Shown here in pieces: positions 34,544 through 43,302 of a stretch of DNA of 64,000 nt (position 1 is the first letter of the stretch; each line of letters opens with the position of its first letter). Where the stretch lies: assembly GCF_000968685.2 (NCBI RefSeq), contig NZ_LAKD02000006.1, forward strand, positions 153,444-217,443, written 5' to 3'. The notes below the pieces were generated by a model. It was given only the letters and a program-made list of their open reading frames with translations, did no database searches and was not told where the DNA came from. The translations under genes were made by a program, and so were the position numbers. Source of the stretch: Streptomyces antioxidans (lineage in GTDB: Bacteria; Actinomycetota; Actinomycetes; Streptomycetales; Streptomycetaceae).

Positions 34544-36925
34544 TTGAAGATCGCGATCATCGGCGGCGGTCCCGGCGGGCTGTACTTCGCGGCCCTGATG
34601 AAACGGCTCGACCCGGCCCACGAGATCACCGTCTGGGAGCGCAACGCCCCCGACGACACCTTCGGCTTCGGCGTCGTCTTCTCCGACGAGACGCTCGGTG
34701 GCATCGAGAACGCCGACACCGCCATCGCCCGGGGCATGGCCCGGCGCTTCGCCCGCTGGACCGACATCGACATCCACTACCGGGGCGAGAGCCACACCGT
34801 CGGCGGCCAGGGATTCGCCGCCATGGGGCGCAAGGAACTGCTCCGGCTGCTCCAGGAGCGCTGCCGCGACCTCGGCGTCACCCTGCGCTTCTCCGCCCTC
34901 GCCCCGGACACCGAGCGGCTGCGCGGGTCGTACGACCTGGTGGTGGGGGCCGATGGCGTCAACTCGGCCGTACGGGCGGCCCATCCGGAGGTGTTCCGCC
35001 CCTCCCTGGACCGTCGGCACAGCAAGTACATGTGGCTCGGCACCGACCGGGTCTTCGAGGCGTTCCAGTTCTTCGTCAAGCAGACGGAATGGGGTGTCGT
35101 GCAGGTGCACGGCTACCCCTACTCCGCCACCGGCTCCACCTTCATCGTCGAGATGCACGAGGACGTCTGGCGGCGGGCGGGCTTCGATGCCACGGAGGGG
35201 GCCGACCTCGCGCCGGGCGCCTCGGACGAGGACGCCGTGGCGCGCGTCCGTGAGCTCTTCGCCGAAGAACTCGACGGCCACCAGGTATTCGCCAACAACT
35301 CCAAGTGGCTGAACTTCACCACCGTACGCAATGAGCGCTGGCACCACGGCAACCTCGTGCTCATCGGGGACGCCGCCCACACCGCCCACTTCTCCATCGG
35401 CTCGGGCACCAAGCTGGCGATGGAGGACGCGCTCGCCCTCGCCGCCTGTCTGCACGAACACCCCGACACCGAGGCCGCGTTGACCGCCTATGAGGCCGAG
35501 CGGCGACCGGTCGTGGAGTCCACCCAGCGGGCGGCGCAGGGCTCGCTGGAGTGGTTCGAGAACATCGGGATGTACATCCACCAGGAGCCGACCCAGTTCT
35601 GCTTCAACCTGCTCACCCGCTCCCGCCGGATCACCTATGACAACCTGCGCACCCGCGACCCGGAGTTCGCCGACCGGGTCGACCTGGCCTTCGCCGCCGC
35701 GCAGGGCCGGGGCGGCGTGGCACCCGCGATGTTCCAGCCGTACCGGCTGGGCCAGCTGGAGCTGAAGAACCGGGTGATCGTGTCCCCGATGGACATGTAC
35801 TCCGCCGTCGAGGGCGTGCCCGGCGACTTCCACCTCGTCCACCTCGGCTCCAAGGCCATGGGCGGCGCCGGGCTGGTGATGACCGAGATGGTGTGCGTCT
35901 CGCCCGACGGCCGCATCACCCCCGGCTGCACCGGGCTGTGGAACGACGAGCAGGGCGCTTCCTGGCGGCGGATCGTCTCCTTCGTCCATGAGCGCAGCAC
36001 CGCCCGTATCGGCCTCCAGCTCGGCCACTCGGGCCGCAAGGGCTCCACCCGGCTGATGTGGGAGGGGATGGACGACCCGCTGCCGCACGGCAACTGGGAG
36101 GTCGTCGGCCCGTCCCCGCTGCCGTACGGCCCGGACTCGGCCGTGCCGCGCGAGCTCACCCGCGCCGCTATGGACCGGATCGCCGAGGACTTCGTGGCCG
36201 CCGCCCGCCGGGGCGCAGAGGCCGGGTTCGATCTGCTCGAACTGCACTGTGCGCACGGCTACTTGCTGTCCTCGTTCCTCTCCCCGGCCGCCAACCGCCG
36301 CACCGACGCGTACGGCGGTCCGCTGGAGAACCGGCTGCGTTTCCCGCTGGAGGTCTTTGACGCCGTACGGGAGGCATGGCCCGCGGAGCGGCCGGTGATC
36401 GTGCGTATCTCCGCCACCGACTGGGTGCCGCACGGCACCACCGAGCGGGACGCCGTGGAGATCGCCCGCGCGTTCATCGCCCATGGCGCGGAGGGCATCG
36501 ACGTCTCCTCCGGTCAGGTCACCCAGGACGAACGGCCCGCCTTCGGCCGCTCCTACCAGACCCCGTTCGCCGACCGCATCCGCCACGAGGTGGCCGCGGC
36601 CACCGGCACCGCGGTCATCGCGGTGGGCGCGATCGCCTCGTACGACGACGTCAACTCGCTGCTGCTGGCGGGCCGGGCCGATCTGTGCGCCGTGGGCCGC
36701 ACCCATCTCTACGACCCGCACTGGACCCTGCACGCGGCGGCCGAGCAGGAGTACCGGGGCCCCGGCGCCACATGGCCGGTGCAGTTCGGCGCGGGCGCCC
36801 GCAAGCCCCCGGCCGCGCGCACCGACGCCGTGCGGCCCAGGCTCTCACTGCTCCGGCCCGACCCCGCCGACCAGACGGTTCATCTGCGCTGGACCCCGGA
36901 ACGCGCTCCGGCCCCCGTGTCCTGA
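34544..36925 (+). CDS. Two-domain aminobenzoyl-CoA (or salicylyl-CoA) monooxygenase/reductase
   Basis: About 793 aa. The N-terminal half is a class A flavoprotein monooxygenase (AIIGGGPGGLYFAAL at the start, GDAAHTAHFSIGSG for FAD). The C-terminal half, from about residue 390, is an old-yellow-enzyme-like domain (YRLGQLELKNRVIVSPMD, LELHCAHGYLLSSFLSP). This fusion is the hallmark of 2-aminobenzoyl-CoA monooxygenase/reductase and of the salicylyl-CoA 5-hydroxylase relatives. I place the start at TTG 34544, with AAAGGA 12 bases before it; a TTG at 34526 is less likely. It follows the ligase by 32 bases. Confidence 0.9.
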   Translation: MKIAIIGGGPGGLYFAALMKRLDPAHEITVWERNAPDDTFGFGVVFSDETLGGIENADTAIARGMARRFARWTDIDIHYRGESHTVGGQGFAAMGRKELLRLLQERCRDLGVTLRFSALAPDTERLRGSYDLVVGADGVNSAVRAAHPEVFRPSLDRRHSKYMWLGTDRVFEAFQFFVKQTEWGVVQVHGYPYSATGSTFIVEMHEDVWRRAGFDATEGADLAPGASDEDAVARVRELFAEELDGHQVFANNSKWLNFTTVRNERWHHGNLVLIGDAAHTAHFSIGSGTKLAMEDALALAACLHEHPDTEAALTAYEAERRPVVESTQRAAQGSLEWFENIGMYIHQEPTQFCFNLLTRSRRITYDNLRTRDPEFADRVDLAFAAAQGRGGVAPAMFQPYRLGQLELKNRVIVSPMDMYSAVEGVPGDFHLVHLGSKAMGGAGLVMTEMVCVSPDGRITPGCTGLWNDEQGASWRRIVSFVHERSTARIGLQLGHSGRKGSTRLMWEGMDDPLPHGNWEVVGPSPLPYGPDSAVPRELTRAAMDRIAEDFVAAARRGAEAGFDLLELHCAHGYLLSSFLSPAANRRTDAYGGPLENRLRFPLEVFDAVREAWPAERPVIVRISATDWVPHGTTERDAVEIARAFIAHGAEGIDVSSGQVTQDERPAFGRSYQTPFADRIRHEVAAATGTAVIAVGAIASYDDVNSLLLAGRADLCAVGRTHLYDPHWTLHAAAEQEYRGPGATWPVQFGAGARKPPAARTDAVRPRLSLLRPDPADQTVHLRWTPERAPAPVS

Positions 36926-36954
36926 GGGTGTGCGAGCGGCGCCTTAACCGGGGG

Positions 36955-37659
36955 TCAGCCCGTGATGTCCTCGAACCAGGCGCGTTCCTCGGGCGTGAGG
37001 TCCGTCCCGGTGCCGTCGAAGACGGGCAGGTCACCGTCCATGCGGTGCACGGCCACCACCCGGTCGGGGCACTCCAGCGCGAGGTAACGGCTCACATAGC
37101 TGCCGACGTCTCCGCCTGCCGCGCCGAACCGCGCATAGCCGAGGACGTCCATCAGCTCGGCCCACAGCCCGGCGACACCGATGTAGTCGAGCGGCCGGTC
37201 GGTGGGCGGGGCGGAGTATCCGTAGCCCGGCAGGTCGGGCACGATCACGTCGAACGCGTCGGCGGGGTCGGCGCCGTGCGCACCGGGGTCGGTCAGGTGC
37301 GGGATGACCTTCGTATAGCGCCAGAATGAGTCCGGCCAGCCGTGGCTCAGCACCAGCGGCAGGGCGGGCCCGGCCGGGGCCACGGCCTTGACGTGTGCGA
37401 AGTGGATTCCGAGGCCGCCGAGCCGGACGCGGAAGCGCGGCAGCCGGGCGAGCGCGGCCTCCTGCGCGGCCCAGTCGAACCCGTCCGCCCAGTAGGCGAC
37501 GAGCTCACGGAGGTAGCCGAGGTCGGTTCCGAGCGCCCACCCGGCGTCCTCGGGCGCGTCCGGCCAGCGCGTCGCGCGCAGCCGTCCGCGCAGGTCCTCC
37601 AGAGCGGCGGGGTCGGCCCGCGGGGTGAACGGTTCGGTTCGGGGCGTGGCGTCCGGCAT
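36955..37659 (-). pseudogene. C-terminally truncated epoxide hydrolase
   Basis: The protein has the EHN-type N-terminal region and the alpha/beta-hydrolase core up to the nucleophile segment (SHGWPDSFWRY, GAAGGDVGSYVSRYLA). It stops after FEDITG at about 235-245 residues. Full-length members run to roughly 380 and supply the acid and His of the triad from the missing part. The usual Trp after the nucleophile Asp (GGDWG) is Val here. Either a natural stop arose or the 3' end was lost; activity is unlikely. ATG 37659 or 37692 could start it. Confidence 0.7.
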
Positions 37660-37746
37660 GCCGCGCAGCCTAGTGCCCAGGTCAGCCGTCACACGATGTA
37701 ATCCCCCCCCGCGCCGGGACCGCCCAACGCGCCGCCGCGGAGCTAT

Positions 37747-38670
37747 TCACCTCGCGGTCCGGCGGGCCCGCTTCACCTCGCGGTCCACGGCCCACGCGTC
37801 GCCGACCGGTCCGAGGTGGCCGAGCTTGTCGGGGTTGACCACCGTGCGGATGGTCTGGATCTGCCCGTCGAGCACATCGAGGACCAGCGCGTGGAGCACC
37901 TTGCCGTCCCGGTCGCGCAGGATCGCACCGGGCTGGCCGTTCACCTCGCGCGGCTCCAACGAGGCGTCGATCCGCAGCAGCCAGGGGAAGACATGGCCCA
38001 GCAGCCGCGCCACGTTCTCCGCGCCCGTGACGGCCCTGGCCAGCTGCGGGGCCTTGCCGCCGCCGTCACCGACCAGGTGCGCATCGGCGGCCAGCAGCTT
38101 CCGCAGCCCGCCCACATCGCCGTCCTTCAGCGCGTCGAAGAACCGCGTGGCCAGCTCCTGCCGCTCCTGCCGGTCCGCCGCGAACCGCGGCCGCCCGTCC
38201 GCCATGTGGCGCCGCGCCCGCACCAGCAGCTGGCGGCACGCCGCCTCCGACCGCCCCACCGCCGTGCCGATCTCGTCGAACCCGAAGGCGAACACCTCCC
38301 GCAGCACGAACACCGCCCGCTCCAGCGGGCTCAGCCGCTCCAGGAGCAGCAGCGCCGCCATCGACACCGAGTCGGCCAGCTCCACCGCCCGGGCCGGATC
38401 CTGATACGGATCGCTGAGCAGCGGCTCGGGGAACCACGGGCCCACGTACTCCTCCCGTCGCACCCGCGCGGAGCGCAGTACGTCGATGGAGAGGCGGGTC
38501 ACCGTGGCCGACAGATACGCCTTGACCGACACGGGCCGGGTGGCCGAGCCGTCGAAGCGCAGCCACGTTTCCTGCACCGCGTCCTCGGCCTCGCTCACAC
38601 TGCCCAGAATCCGGTAGGCGATCGAGAACAGCAGTGGCCGCAGCTCCTCGAACTCCTCCACCTTGCTCAT
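37747..38670 (-). CDS. ECF sigma factor, SigJ type with SnoaL-like C-terminus
   Basis: 307 aa: sigma-70 region 2 (LLFSIAYRILGSVSEAEDAVQE), region 4 (LSPLERAVFVLREVFAFGFDEIGTAVGR) and a C-terminal NTF2/SnoaL-like domain of about 110 residues (FFDALKDGDVGGLRKLLAAD) that replaces an anti-sigma factor in the SigJ group. Start at ATG 38670. It follows the AhpD-like gene by 43 bases, and this pairing is common in Actinobacteria. Confidence 0.92.
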   Translation of the reverse strand: MSKVEEFEELRPLLFSIAYRILGSVSEAEDAVQETWLRFDGSATRPVSVKAYLSATVTRLSIDVLRSARVRREEYVGPWFPEPLLSDPYQDPARAVELADSVSMAALLLLERLSPLERAVFVLREVFAFGFDEIGTAVGRSEAACRQLLVRARRHMADGRPRFAADRQERQELATRFFDALKDGDVGGLRKLLAADAHLVGDGGGKAPQLARAVTGAENVARLLGHVFPWLLRIDASLEPREVNGQPGAILRDRDGKVLHALVLDVLDGQIQTIRTVVNPDKLGHLGPVGDAWAVDREVKRARRTAR

Positions 38671-38713
38671 GCCGGTTCCCCCCTGAGCGACCGGCCGGAC
38701 GGCCGAGCGCCGA

Positions 38714-39187
38714 TCAATGGAACTGCCCGACCTGGTAGTTGCCCGCCGGCTGCTGGGTGATGACATTCAGCCGGTTCACCAGGTTCATGAACGAGACCAG
38801 AATCACCAGGGCGGTGAGCTGTTCCCCGTCGTAGTGCTTGGCGGCGTTCGCCCACACCTCGTCGCCGACGCCATTGGCCGCGTCCGCGATCCGGGTTCCC
38901 GCCTCCGCCAGCTCCAGCGCGGCGCGCTCGGCGTCGGTGAAGACCGTGGCCTCACGCCACGCCGCCACCAGGTTCAGCCGCACCGCGGACTCACCGGCCG
39001 CGGCGGCCTCCTTGGTGTGCATGTCGAGGCAGCCGGCGCAGCCGTTGATCTGGCTCACCCGCAGCGCCACCAGCTCCTGCGTGGCGGGCGGCAGCGGCGA
39101 CTCCTTGACCGCCTTCCCCGCCGCCATGACGGGCCCCAGGACCTTGCCCGCGGTCGGGCTGGCGGTGTAGTTCAGTCGCGCGTCCAT
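38714..39187 (-). CDS. Carboxymuconolactone decarboxylase/AhpD-like protein
   Basis: 157 aa with the peroxidase-type active site CAGCLDMHTKEA (CxxC plus His), in the AhpD branch. It probably acts as a thiol-dependent peroxidase or reductase and is co-transcribed with the SigJ-type sigma factor, which often controls this partner. ATG 39187 with GGAGGAG upstream. Confidence 0.9.
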   Translation of the reverse strand: MDARLNYTASPTAGKVLGPVMAAGKAVKESPLPPATQELVALRVSQINGCAGCLDMHTKEAAAAGESAVRLNLVAAWREATVFTDAERAALELAEAGTRIADAANGVGDEVWANAAKHYDGEQLTALVILVSFMNLVNRLNVITQQPAGNYQVGQFH

Positions 39188-39502
39188 GGTGTGCTCCTCC
39201 GTGGTCGTCAGTGGCTACACCCCTGAGACGAGGTGACCCGGTCCGCTGTGACACGGACAGTTGTGACCCGCGTCTCCCCGCCACCGACCACCACTAGGCC
39301 GAACGGGTGGCTTCTCCGGCATTCCTTGTCACCGTCCCCTCGCTTTGCGTTACTGGAATTGATGAACCCGGATCGGCAGCCCATCCCTTTCGGGGGAGTT
39401 CGCCGCCGACCGCGACGGTCGGCAGCGCTCTCGGATGGGCGCTCCGTGCCGTGTCATGTGCCGCCCCGCCGAGAGCCGCGCTTCTCATTGAAGGGGTCCG
39501 AC
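39188..39502. other. Intergenic region with a hairpin
   Basis: No gene is seen. GTCCG at 39240 pairs with CGGAC at 39253 across eight bases near the AhpD promoter. GCCGACCG (39405-39412), CGA, CGGTCGGC (39416-39423) forms a perfect 8-bp stem upstream of the propeller gene. Confidence 0.5.
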
Positions 39503-40777
39503 ATGACCATCCAGCTTCCCTCCGCCGACACGCCGTCGATACTCGCGACCACGACCCTTCCCGCCGGTATCCAGCCGACGGGCGTGGCCATCAATCCGGC
39601 CGGCACCAAGGCGTATGTGACCAACGCGGGGAACAGCGACCCGGCGACGAGCACGGTGTTCGTGTACGACACGACCACCTTCAACCAGACCACCGTGACC
39701 GGAATCCTCCCCAGCGGCTCCCCCCGGGGCGTGGCGGTCCTGCCGAACGGCGCCTTCGCCTATGTGGCCGTCCCCGGCGCCGGGTCGGTGCAGAAGATCG
39801 ACACGTCCACGGACACCGTCGTCGCCACCATCCCCGTCGGGGCCACCGCCTTCCCCTTCGGAGTGGCGGCCACCCCGGACAGCCAGTTCGTCTACGTGAC
39901 CAACCTCTTCGGCAACCAGCTGCGCAAGATCAGTGTCGCCACCGACACCGTCGTCAACATCATCCCGATCGGCAGCAATCCGCCGGTGGTGGCCATCACC
40001 CCCGACAACCTGTTCGCGTGGGTGGCCAACACCTTCAGCAACACCGTCAACAAGGTCAGCGTCACCGCCAACAGCATCGTGGGCACCATCCCCGTGGGGG
40101 GCGCGCCGTCGGGGGTGGCGATCTCGCCGGACGGTTCGTTCGTCTGGATCACCAGCACCTTCGCCAACACCGTGACCAAGATCGACGCGGTCACGAACGC
40201 CATCGTGGCCGTCATCCCGGTGGGCAACGCACCCCAGACCCTGGCGGTCTCGCCGGACAGCTCACTGGTCTACGTCGCCAACAACGGCGCCAACAACGTG
40301 AGCGTCATCGACGCCGCCACCAACACGGTCACCAGCACCCTGACCGTGGGCGCCAACCCAATCGGGGTGGCGATCAACGCCTCGCCCGACCAGGTGTGGG
40401 TGACCAACAACAACAATGACACGGTGACCGTGCTCACCCCGTCCGTGACGGTCGGCACCACCCTGACCGCCTCGCCGGCCGTCATCACCCTCAACACCAT
40501 GACCGGCCAGTTCGTCATCCCGCTGCTGAGCGCCACCCTCGAGGAGACGGTCAGCGGCGACCCCGTGCCGGGCCAGACCGTCAGCTTCACGGCCAACGCC
40601 GTCACCGGTCCGCTGCCGCTGGGCTCGGCGGTCACCAATGCCAGTGGCGTGGCCAGCCTCACCAATGTGGTCGTCCCGCCCACCGCCCTCACGGCGCCGA
40701 CGTACACCGCCGCCTTCGCCGGGGCACCCGGCTTCGACCCCTCGTCCTCCACCGCCACACTGACCTTCACCGGCTGA
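39503..40777 (+). CDS. YVTN/YncE-type beta-propeller protein with Ig-like domain
   Basis: 424 aa. Residues up to about 310 hold seven propeller repeats of the pattern GVAIxPDGxxVYVTNxxxNTVTKID. The last 110 residues look like a bacterial Ig-like (Big_1) domain (TASPAVITLN, PGQTVSFTANAVTG). No signal peptide is evident from ATG 39503, which is preceded by GAAGGGG, so secretion would need a non-classical route or another start. The function is probably binding; the ligand is unknown. A perfect terminator-like palindrome follows. Confidence 0.82.
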   Translation: MTIQLPSADTPSILATTTLPAGIQPTGVAINPAGTKAYVTNAGNSDPATSTVFVYDTTTFNQTTVTGILPSGSPRGVAVLPNGAFAYVAVPGAGSVQKIDTSTDTVVATIPVGATAFPFGVAATPDSQFVYVTNLFGNQLRKISVATDTVVNIIPIGSNPPVVAITPDNLFAWVANTFSNTVNKVSVTANSIVGTIPVGGAPSGVAISPDGSFVWITSTFANTVTKIDAVTNAIVAVIPVGNAPQTLAVSPDSSLVYVANNGANNVSVIDAATNTVTSTLTVGANPIGVAINASPDQVWVTNNNNDTVTVLTPSVTVGTTLTASPAVITLNTMTGQFVIPLLSATLEETVSGDPVPGQTVSFTANAVTGPLPLGSAVTNASGVASLTNVVVPPTALTAPTYTAAFAGAPGFDPSSSTATLTFTG

Positions 40778-40798
40778 CGCTCCGGCGGAGACCATCTC

Positions 40799-40830
40799 GT
40801 GCCCTCCGGGACCCGGGTCCCGGAGGGCAC
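40799..40830. terminator. 32-bp perfect palindrome, probable terminator
   Basis: GTGCCCTCCGGGACCC (40799-40814) is followed directly by its exact reverse complement (40815-40830), 22 bases after the propeller stop. Confidence 0.75.
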
Positions 40831-40891
40831 GACAACGCATCGCCCATGGCGTCCATGACCGTCGTGATCCGGGCAGTTGTACGCTACGGCT

Positions 40892-40929
40892 CGGTCCGAT
40901 CAACGGAATACGGTCCGGTCAACGGAATA
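40892..40929 (+). repeat. 19-bp tandem direct repeat upstream of DUF2165 gene
   Basis: CGGTCCGATCAACGGAATA (40892-40910) is repeated immediately with one change at 40911-40929. It ends 19 bases before the GTG start and spans the likely promoter, so paired regulator or sigma sites are possible. Confidence 0.85.
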
Positions 40930-40948
40930 CAACGGGGAGACAGTCATC

Positions 40949-41491
40949 GTGAGCGAGCGAGCCAGCGGAATACCTTCCCCTCGTACCTACTCCGCGGTCT
41001 CGGGGTTGCTCACCGGGACGATCGCCCTGTACATCGCGCTCGTCGCCGTCGGCAACATCACCGACTTCGACTCCAACCAGCAGTTCGTCCGCCATGTCCT
41101 GGCGATGGACACCACGTTCAAGGACGACGATCTGATGTGGCGGGCCATCACGTCCACCGCGCTCCAGGACACCGCGTACGTCGCCATCATCGTCTGGGAG
41201 AGCGTCGCCGCCCTCGTCCTCCTCGCCGCGACGGCCATGTGGGGCGCGGGGCTGCGTGGTGGCGGCGTCCGCCGCGCCCGTCAGGCCAGCACGGTCGGGC
41301 TGCTGATGCTGATGCTGCTGTTCGGCGCCGGGTTCATCGCCATCGGCGGCGAGTGGTTCGCCATGTGGCAGTCCAAGCAGTGGAACGGGCTGGAGGCCGC
41401 CACCCGCGTCTTCCTGATCTCCGGGGTCGTACTGCTGCTCATTCACCTGCTCCCGGGCGAGCGGACCGAGCCCGGCACCACGAAGTCTTGA
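40949..41491 (+). CDS. DUF2165-type small integral membrane protein
   Basis: 180 aa with four hydrophobic segments: SGLLTGTIALYIALVAVGNI, TAYVAIIVWESVAALVLLAA, VGLLMLMLLFGAGFIAIGGE and VFLISGVVLLLIHLL. The spacing and WFAMWQSKQWNG segment fit predicted small membrane proteins of DUF2165. GTG start at 40949 after GGGGAGA. Function unknown. Confidence 0.8.
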   Translation: MSERASGIPSPRTYSAVSGLLTGTIALYIALVAVGNITDFDSNQQFVRHVLAMDTTFKDDDLMWRAITSTALQDTAYVAIIVWESVAALVLLAATAMWGAGLRGGGVRRARQASTVGLLMLMLLFGAGFIAIGGEWFAMWQSKQWNGLEAATRVFLISGVVLLLIHLLPGERTEPGTTKS

Positions 41492-41533
41492 CAGTGATGT
41501 GACTCACCTTTAACGTCCGCAGCAGCGCTCTGT

Positions 41534-41545
41534 GAGAGCGCTCTC
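41534..41545. promoter_or_regulatory. GAGAGCGCTCTC palindrome, LacI/CebR-like operator
   Basis: A perfect 12-bp palindrome GAGAGCGCTCTC lies 81 bases upstream of the DUF1996 start. It closely resembles the Streptomyces CebR operator TGGGAGCGCTCCCA of cellulose-utilisation genes and other LacI-family sites with a central CG. Confidence 0.65.
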
Positions 41546-41626
41546 CCGAGGACCCCGCGTGACCGCACCGCTGGGCTCTCCCTCCCGCTCTTCCGCTCTT
41601 CCCGTGTGCGCACGGAAAGGAGAGTC

Positions 41627-42571
41627 ATGTCGTCCACTCCCCCGCGCTTCCCGCCGTTACGGCGAGCCCTCGGCCGCTGGCGAGGTCCGGGTGTCGTCCT
41701 CGCAGCCGTCGGCCTCATCCTGTCCATGCTGTCCACCGGCTCGGCCAGTGCGCGGGCCGATCTCCGCGCCGCCGACAGGGCCGCGTCGACCCCGCGGAGC
41801 GCCGAAGCACCGGTGCGCGTCGCGGAGTTCGTCGCCGAGTGCCCGTTCACCCACCGGCTGCCGGACGACCCGATCGTGTTCCCCGGGCTCCCCGGCGCGT
41901 CCCATATGCACAGCTTCTTCGGTAACGACTCGACCAACGCCCACACCGATCTGGCCGCCCTGCAGAGGGGCAGGACCAGCTGCAGCCCGACCACCGACCT
42001 GTCCTCGTACTGGACCCCGACCCTCTACGCCGACGGCAAGGAGGTCGAACCCACCGGCACCACCTTCTACTACCTCGGCGAGGGCGTGCGCGACGATGTG
42101 ATCGCGACCATCAAGCCGCTCCCCCAGGGGCTGCGGATCGTCGCGGGCAACGCCAAGGCCACCGGGGTCGACGACCCCACGTCCACCTCACGCTGGTCCT
42201 GCCTGCACCACGGGGAGGTCAACCCCTCCAAGGACTTCGTGAACTGCCCCTCCGGCGCGATGCTGGAGTCCTACCTCGACTTCCCCCAGTGCTGGAACGG
42301 GAAGGACCTGGACTCCCCCGACCACAAGAGCCACATGGCGTACCCGGTCGGTGGCCAGTGCCCGGCGACCCACCCGGTGGCCGTGCCGAAGCTGCGCCAG
42401 GTGCTCCGCTACCCGGTCAACGGCGACCCCGCGCGGCTCAAGCTGGCGTCGGGCGCCGGGTACACCATGCACGGCGACTTCTTCAACGCCTGGCCCGAGG
42501 ACGAGATGGCCCGGCGGGTGCGTGACTGCATCAACGTGATCGTCAAGTGCGGCGCGGACGGCCGTCCCTGA
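41627..42571 (+). CDS. Secreted DUF1996 protein
   Basis: 314 aa. A twin-Arg-poor but clear signal peptide (VVLAAVGLILSMLSTGSASA) is followed by the DUF1996 domain: CPFTHRLPDDPIVFPGLPGASHMHSFFGN, then SSYWTPTLY, CLHHG, LDFPQCWNGKDLDSPDH and the C-terminal MHGDFFNAWPEDEM. The conserved His and Cys suggest a metal- or carbohydrate-active fold; the family is abundant in wood-decay fungi and Streptomyces. The start at ATG 41627 has GGAAAGGAG. The LacI-like palindrome upstream suggests induction by plant polysaccharide sugars. Confidence 0.85.
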   Translation: MSSTPPRFPPLRRALGRWRGPGVVLAAVGLILSMLSTGSASARADLRAADRAASTPRSAEAPVRVAEFVAECPFTHRLPDDPIVFPGLPGASHMHSFFGNDSTNAHTDLAALQRGRTSCSPTTDLSSYWTPTLYADGKEVEPTGTTFYYLGEGVRDDVIATIKPLPQGLRIVAGNAKATGVDDPTSTSRWSCLHHGEVNPSKDFVNCPSGAMLESYLDFPQCWNGKDLDSPDHKSHMAYPVGGQCPATHPVAVPKLRQVLRYPVNGDPARLKLASGAGYTMHGDFFNAWPEDEMARRVRDCINVIVKCGADGRP

Positions 42572-42651
42572 CCCCGTTCCGCCGGTGGGCGGAGCCCCGT
42601 GACGGGAGGCTCCGCCCACACCCACGCACACGAAACACGAGGGGGCCCGGC

Positions 42652-43254
42652 ATGACATCGGCCACCGCCGCGCGGCGCGCGGCGTCCGCAGCGGTGCTGG
42701 CGGCGCTGCTCGCCACGGGATGTGGCGGGGGCGGCGGGAAGCCGTCCGGCGAGCCACGGTCGACGTCGGCGGCGCGGCACCCCGCCGCCCGGGCCCCGAG
42801 CGGGCAGGCGACGTCGGGTACGTTCAACTCCAGCGACATCGGCTGGATCCAGCTGATGATCGCGATGGACGACCAGGCGGTGCTCCTGCTCGACCTGGTC
42901 CCGGGCCACTCCTCCGACGCCGGGGTGGAGAAGTGGGCGAAGCCGGTGGCCACCGCGTATCGCGCCGAACTCGCCCGGCTGCGAAAGCTGCTGGCCCGGG
43001 CGGGCGTGCCGGACACCAACCCCCACGAGGGGCACGACATGCCCGGCATGGTGACGGAGGACGAACTCCACACCATCGAGCGGGCGAAGGGCACCGCCTT
43101 CGACGCGCTCTTCCTCGCGGCGATGCGTGAACACCTCGACCAGGCGGCGAAGGTCGCCCACTCGGAGCGCTCGGCGGGCGCCGATCCGGCCACCAGGAAA
43201 CTGGCCGTGAGCGTGGAGCGGACTTCGCACACCTGGCGGGCCCGCCTGCCCTAG
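42652..43254 (+). CDS. DUF305 lipoprotein
   Basis: 200 aa. Signal peptide AAVLAALLATGC with lipobox, Gly/Ser/Pro linker, then a DUF305 ferritin-like four-helix domain (DIGWIQLMIAMDDQAVLLLDLV, HEGHDMPGMVTEDEL, FDALFLAAMREHLDQAAKVA). The Met/His-rich loop suggests copper or other metal handling. It follows the DUF1996 gene by 80 bases and may be co-expressed. Confidence 0.85.
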   Translation: MTSATAARRAASAAVLAALLATGCGGGGGKPSGEPRSTSAARHPAARAPSGQATSGTFNSSDIGWIQLMIAMDDQAVLLLDLVPGHSSDAGVEKWAKPVATAYRAELARLRKLLARAGVPDTNPHEGHDMPGMVTEDELHTIERAKGTAFDALFLAAMREHLDQAAKVAHSERSAGADPATRKLAVSVERTSHTWRARLP

Positions 43255-43302
43255 CGGTTCGGGCGGGAGGGTACGGGCCCGCGTGGGCCGCTTGGTGGGT
43301 GG

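Noticed and set aside
40892..40929. Tandem repeat considered as a minimal CRISPR
   Set aside because: There are only two adjacent copies with no spacer and no cas genes in the window.
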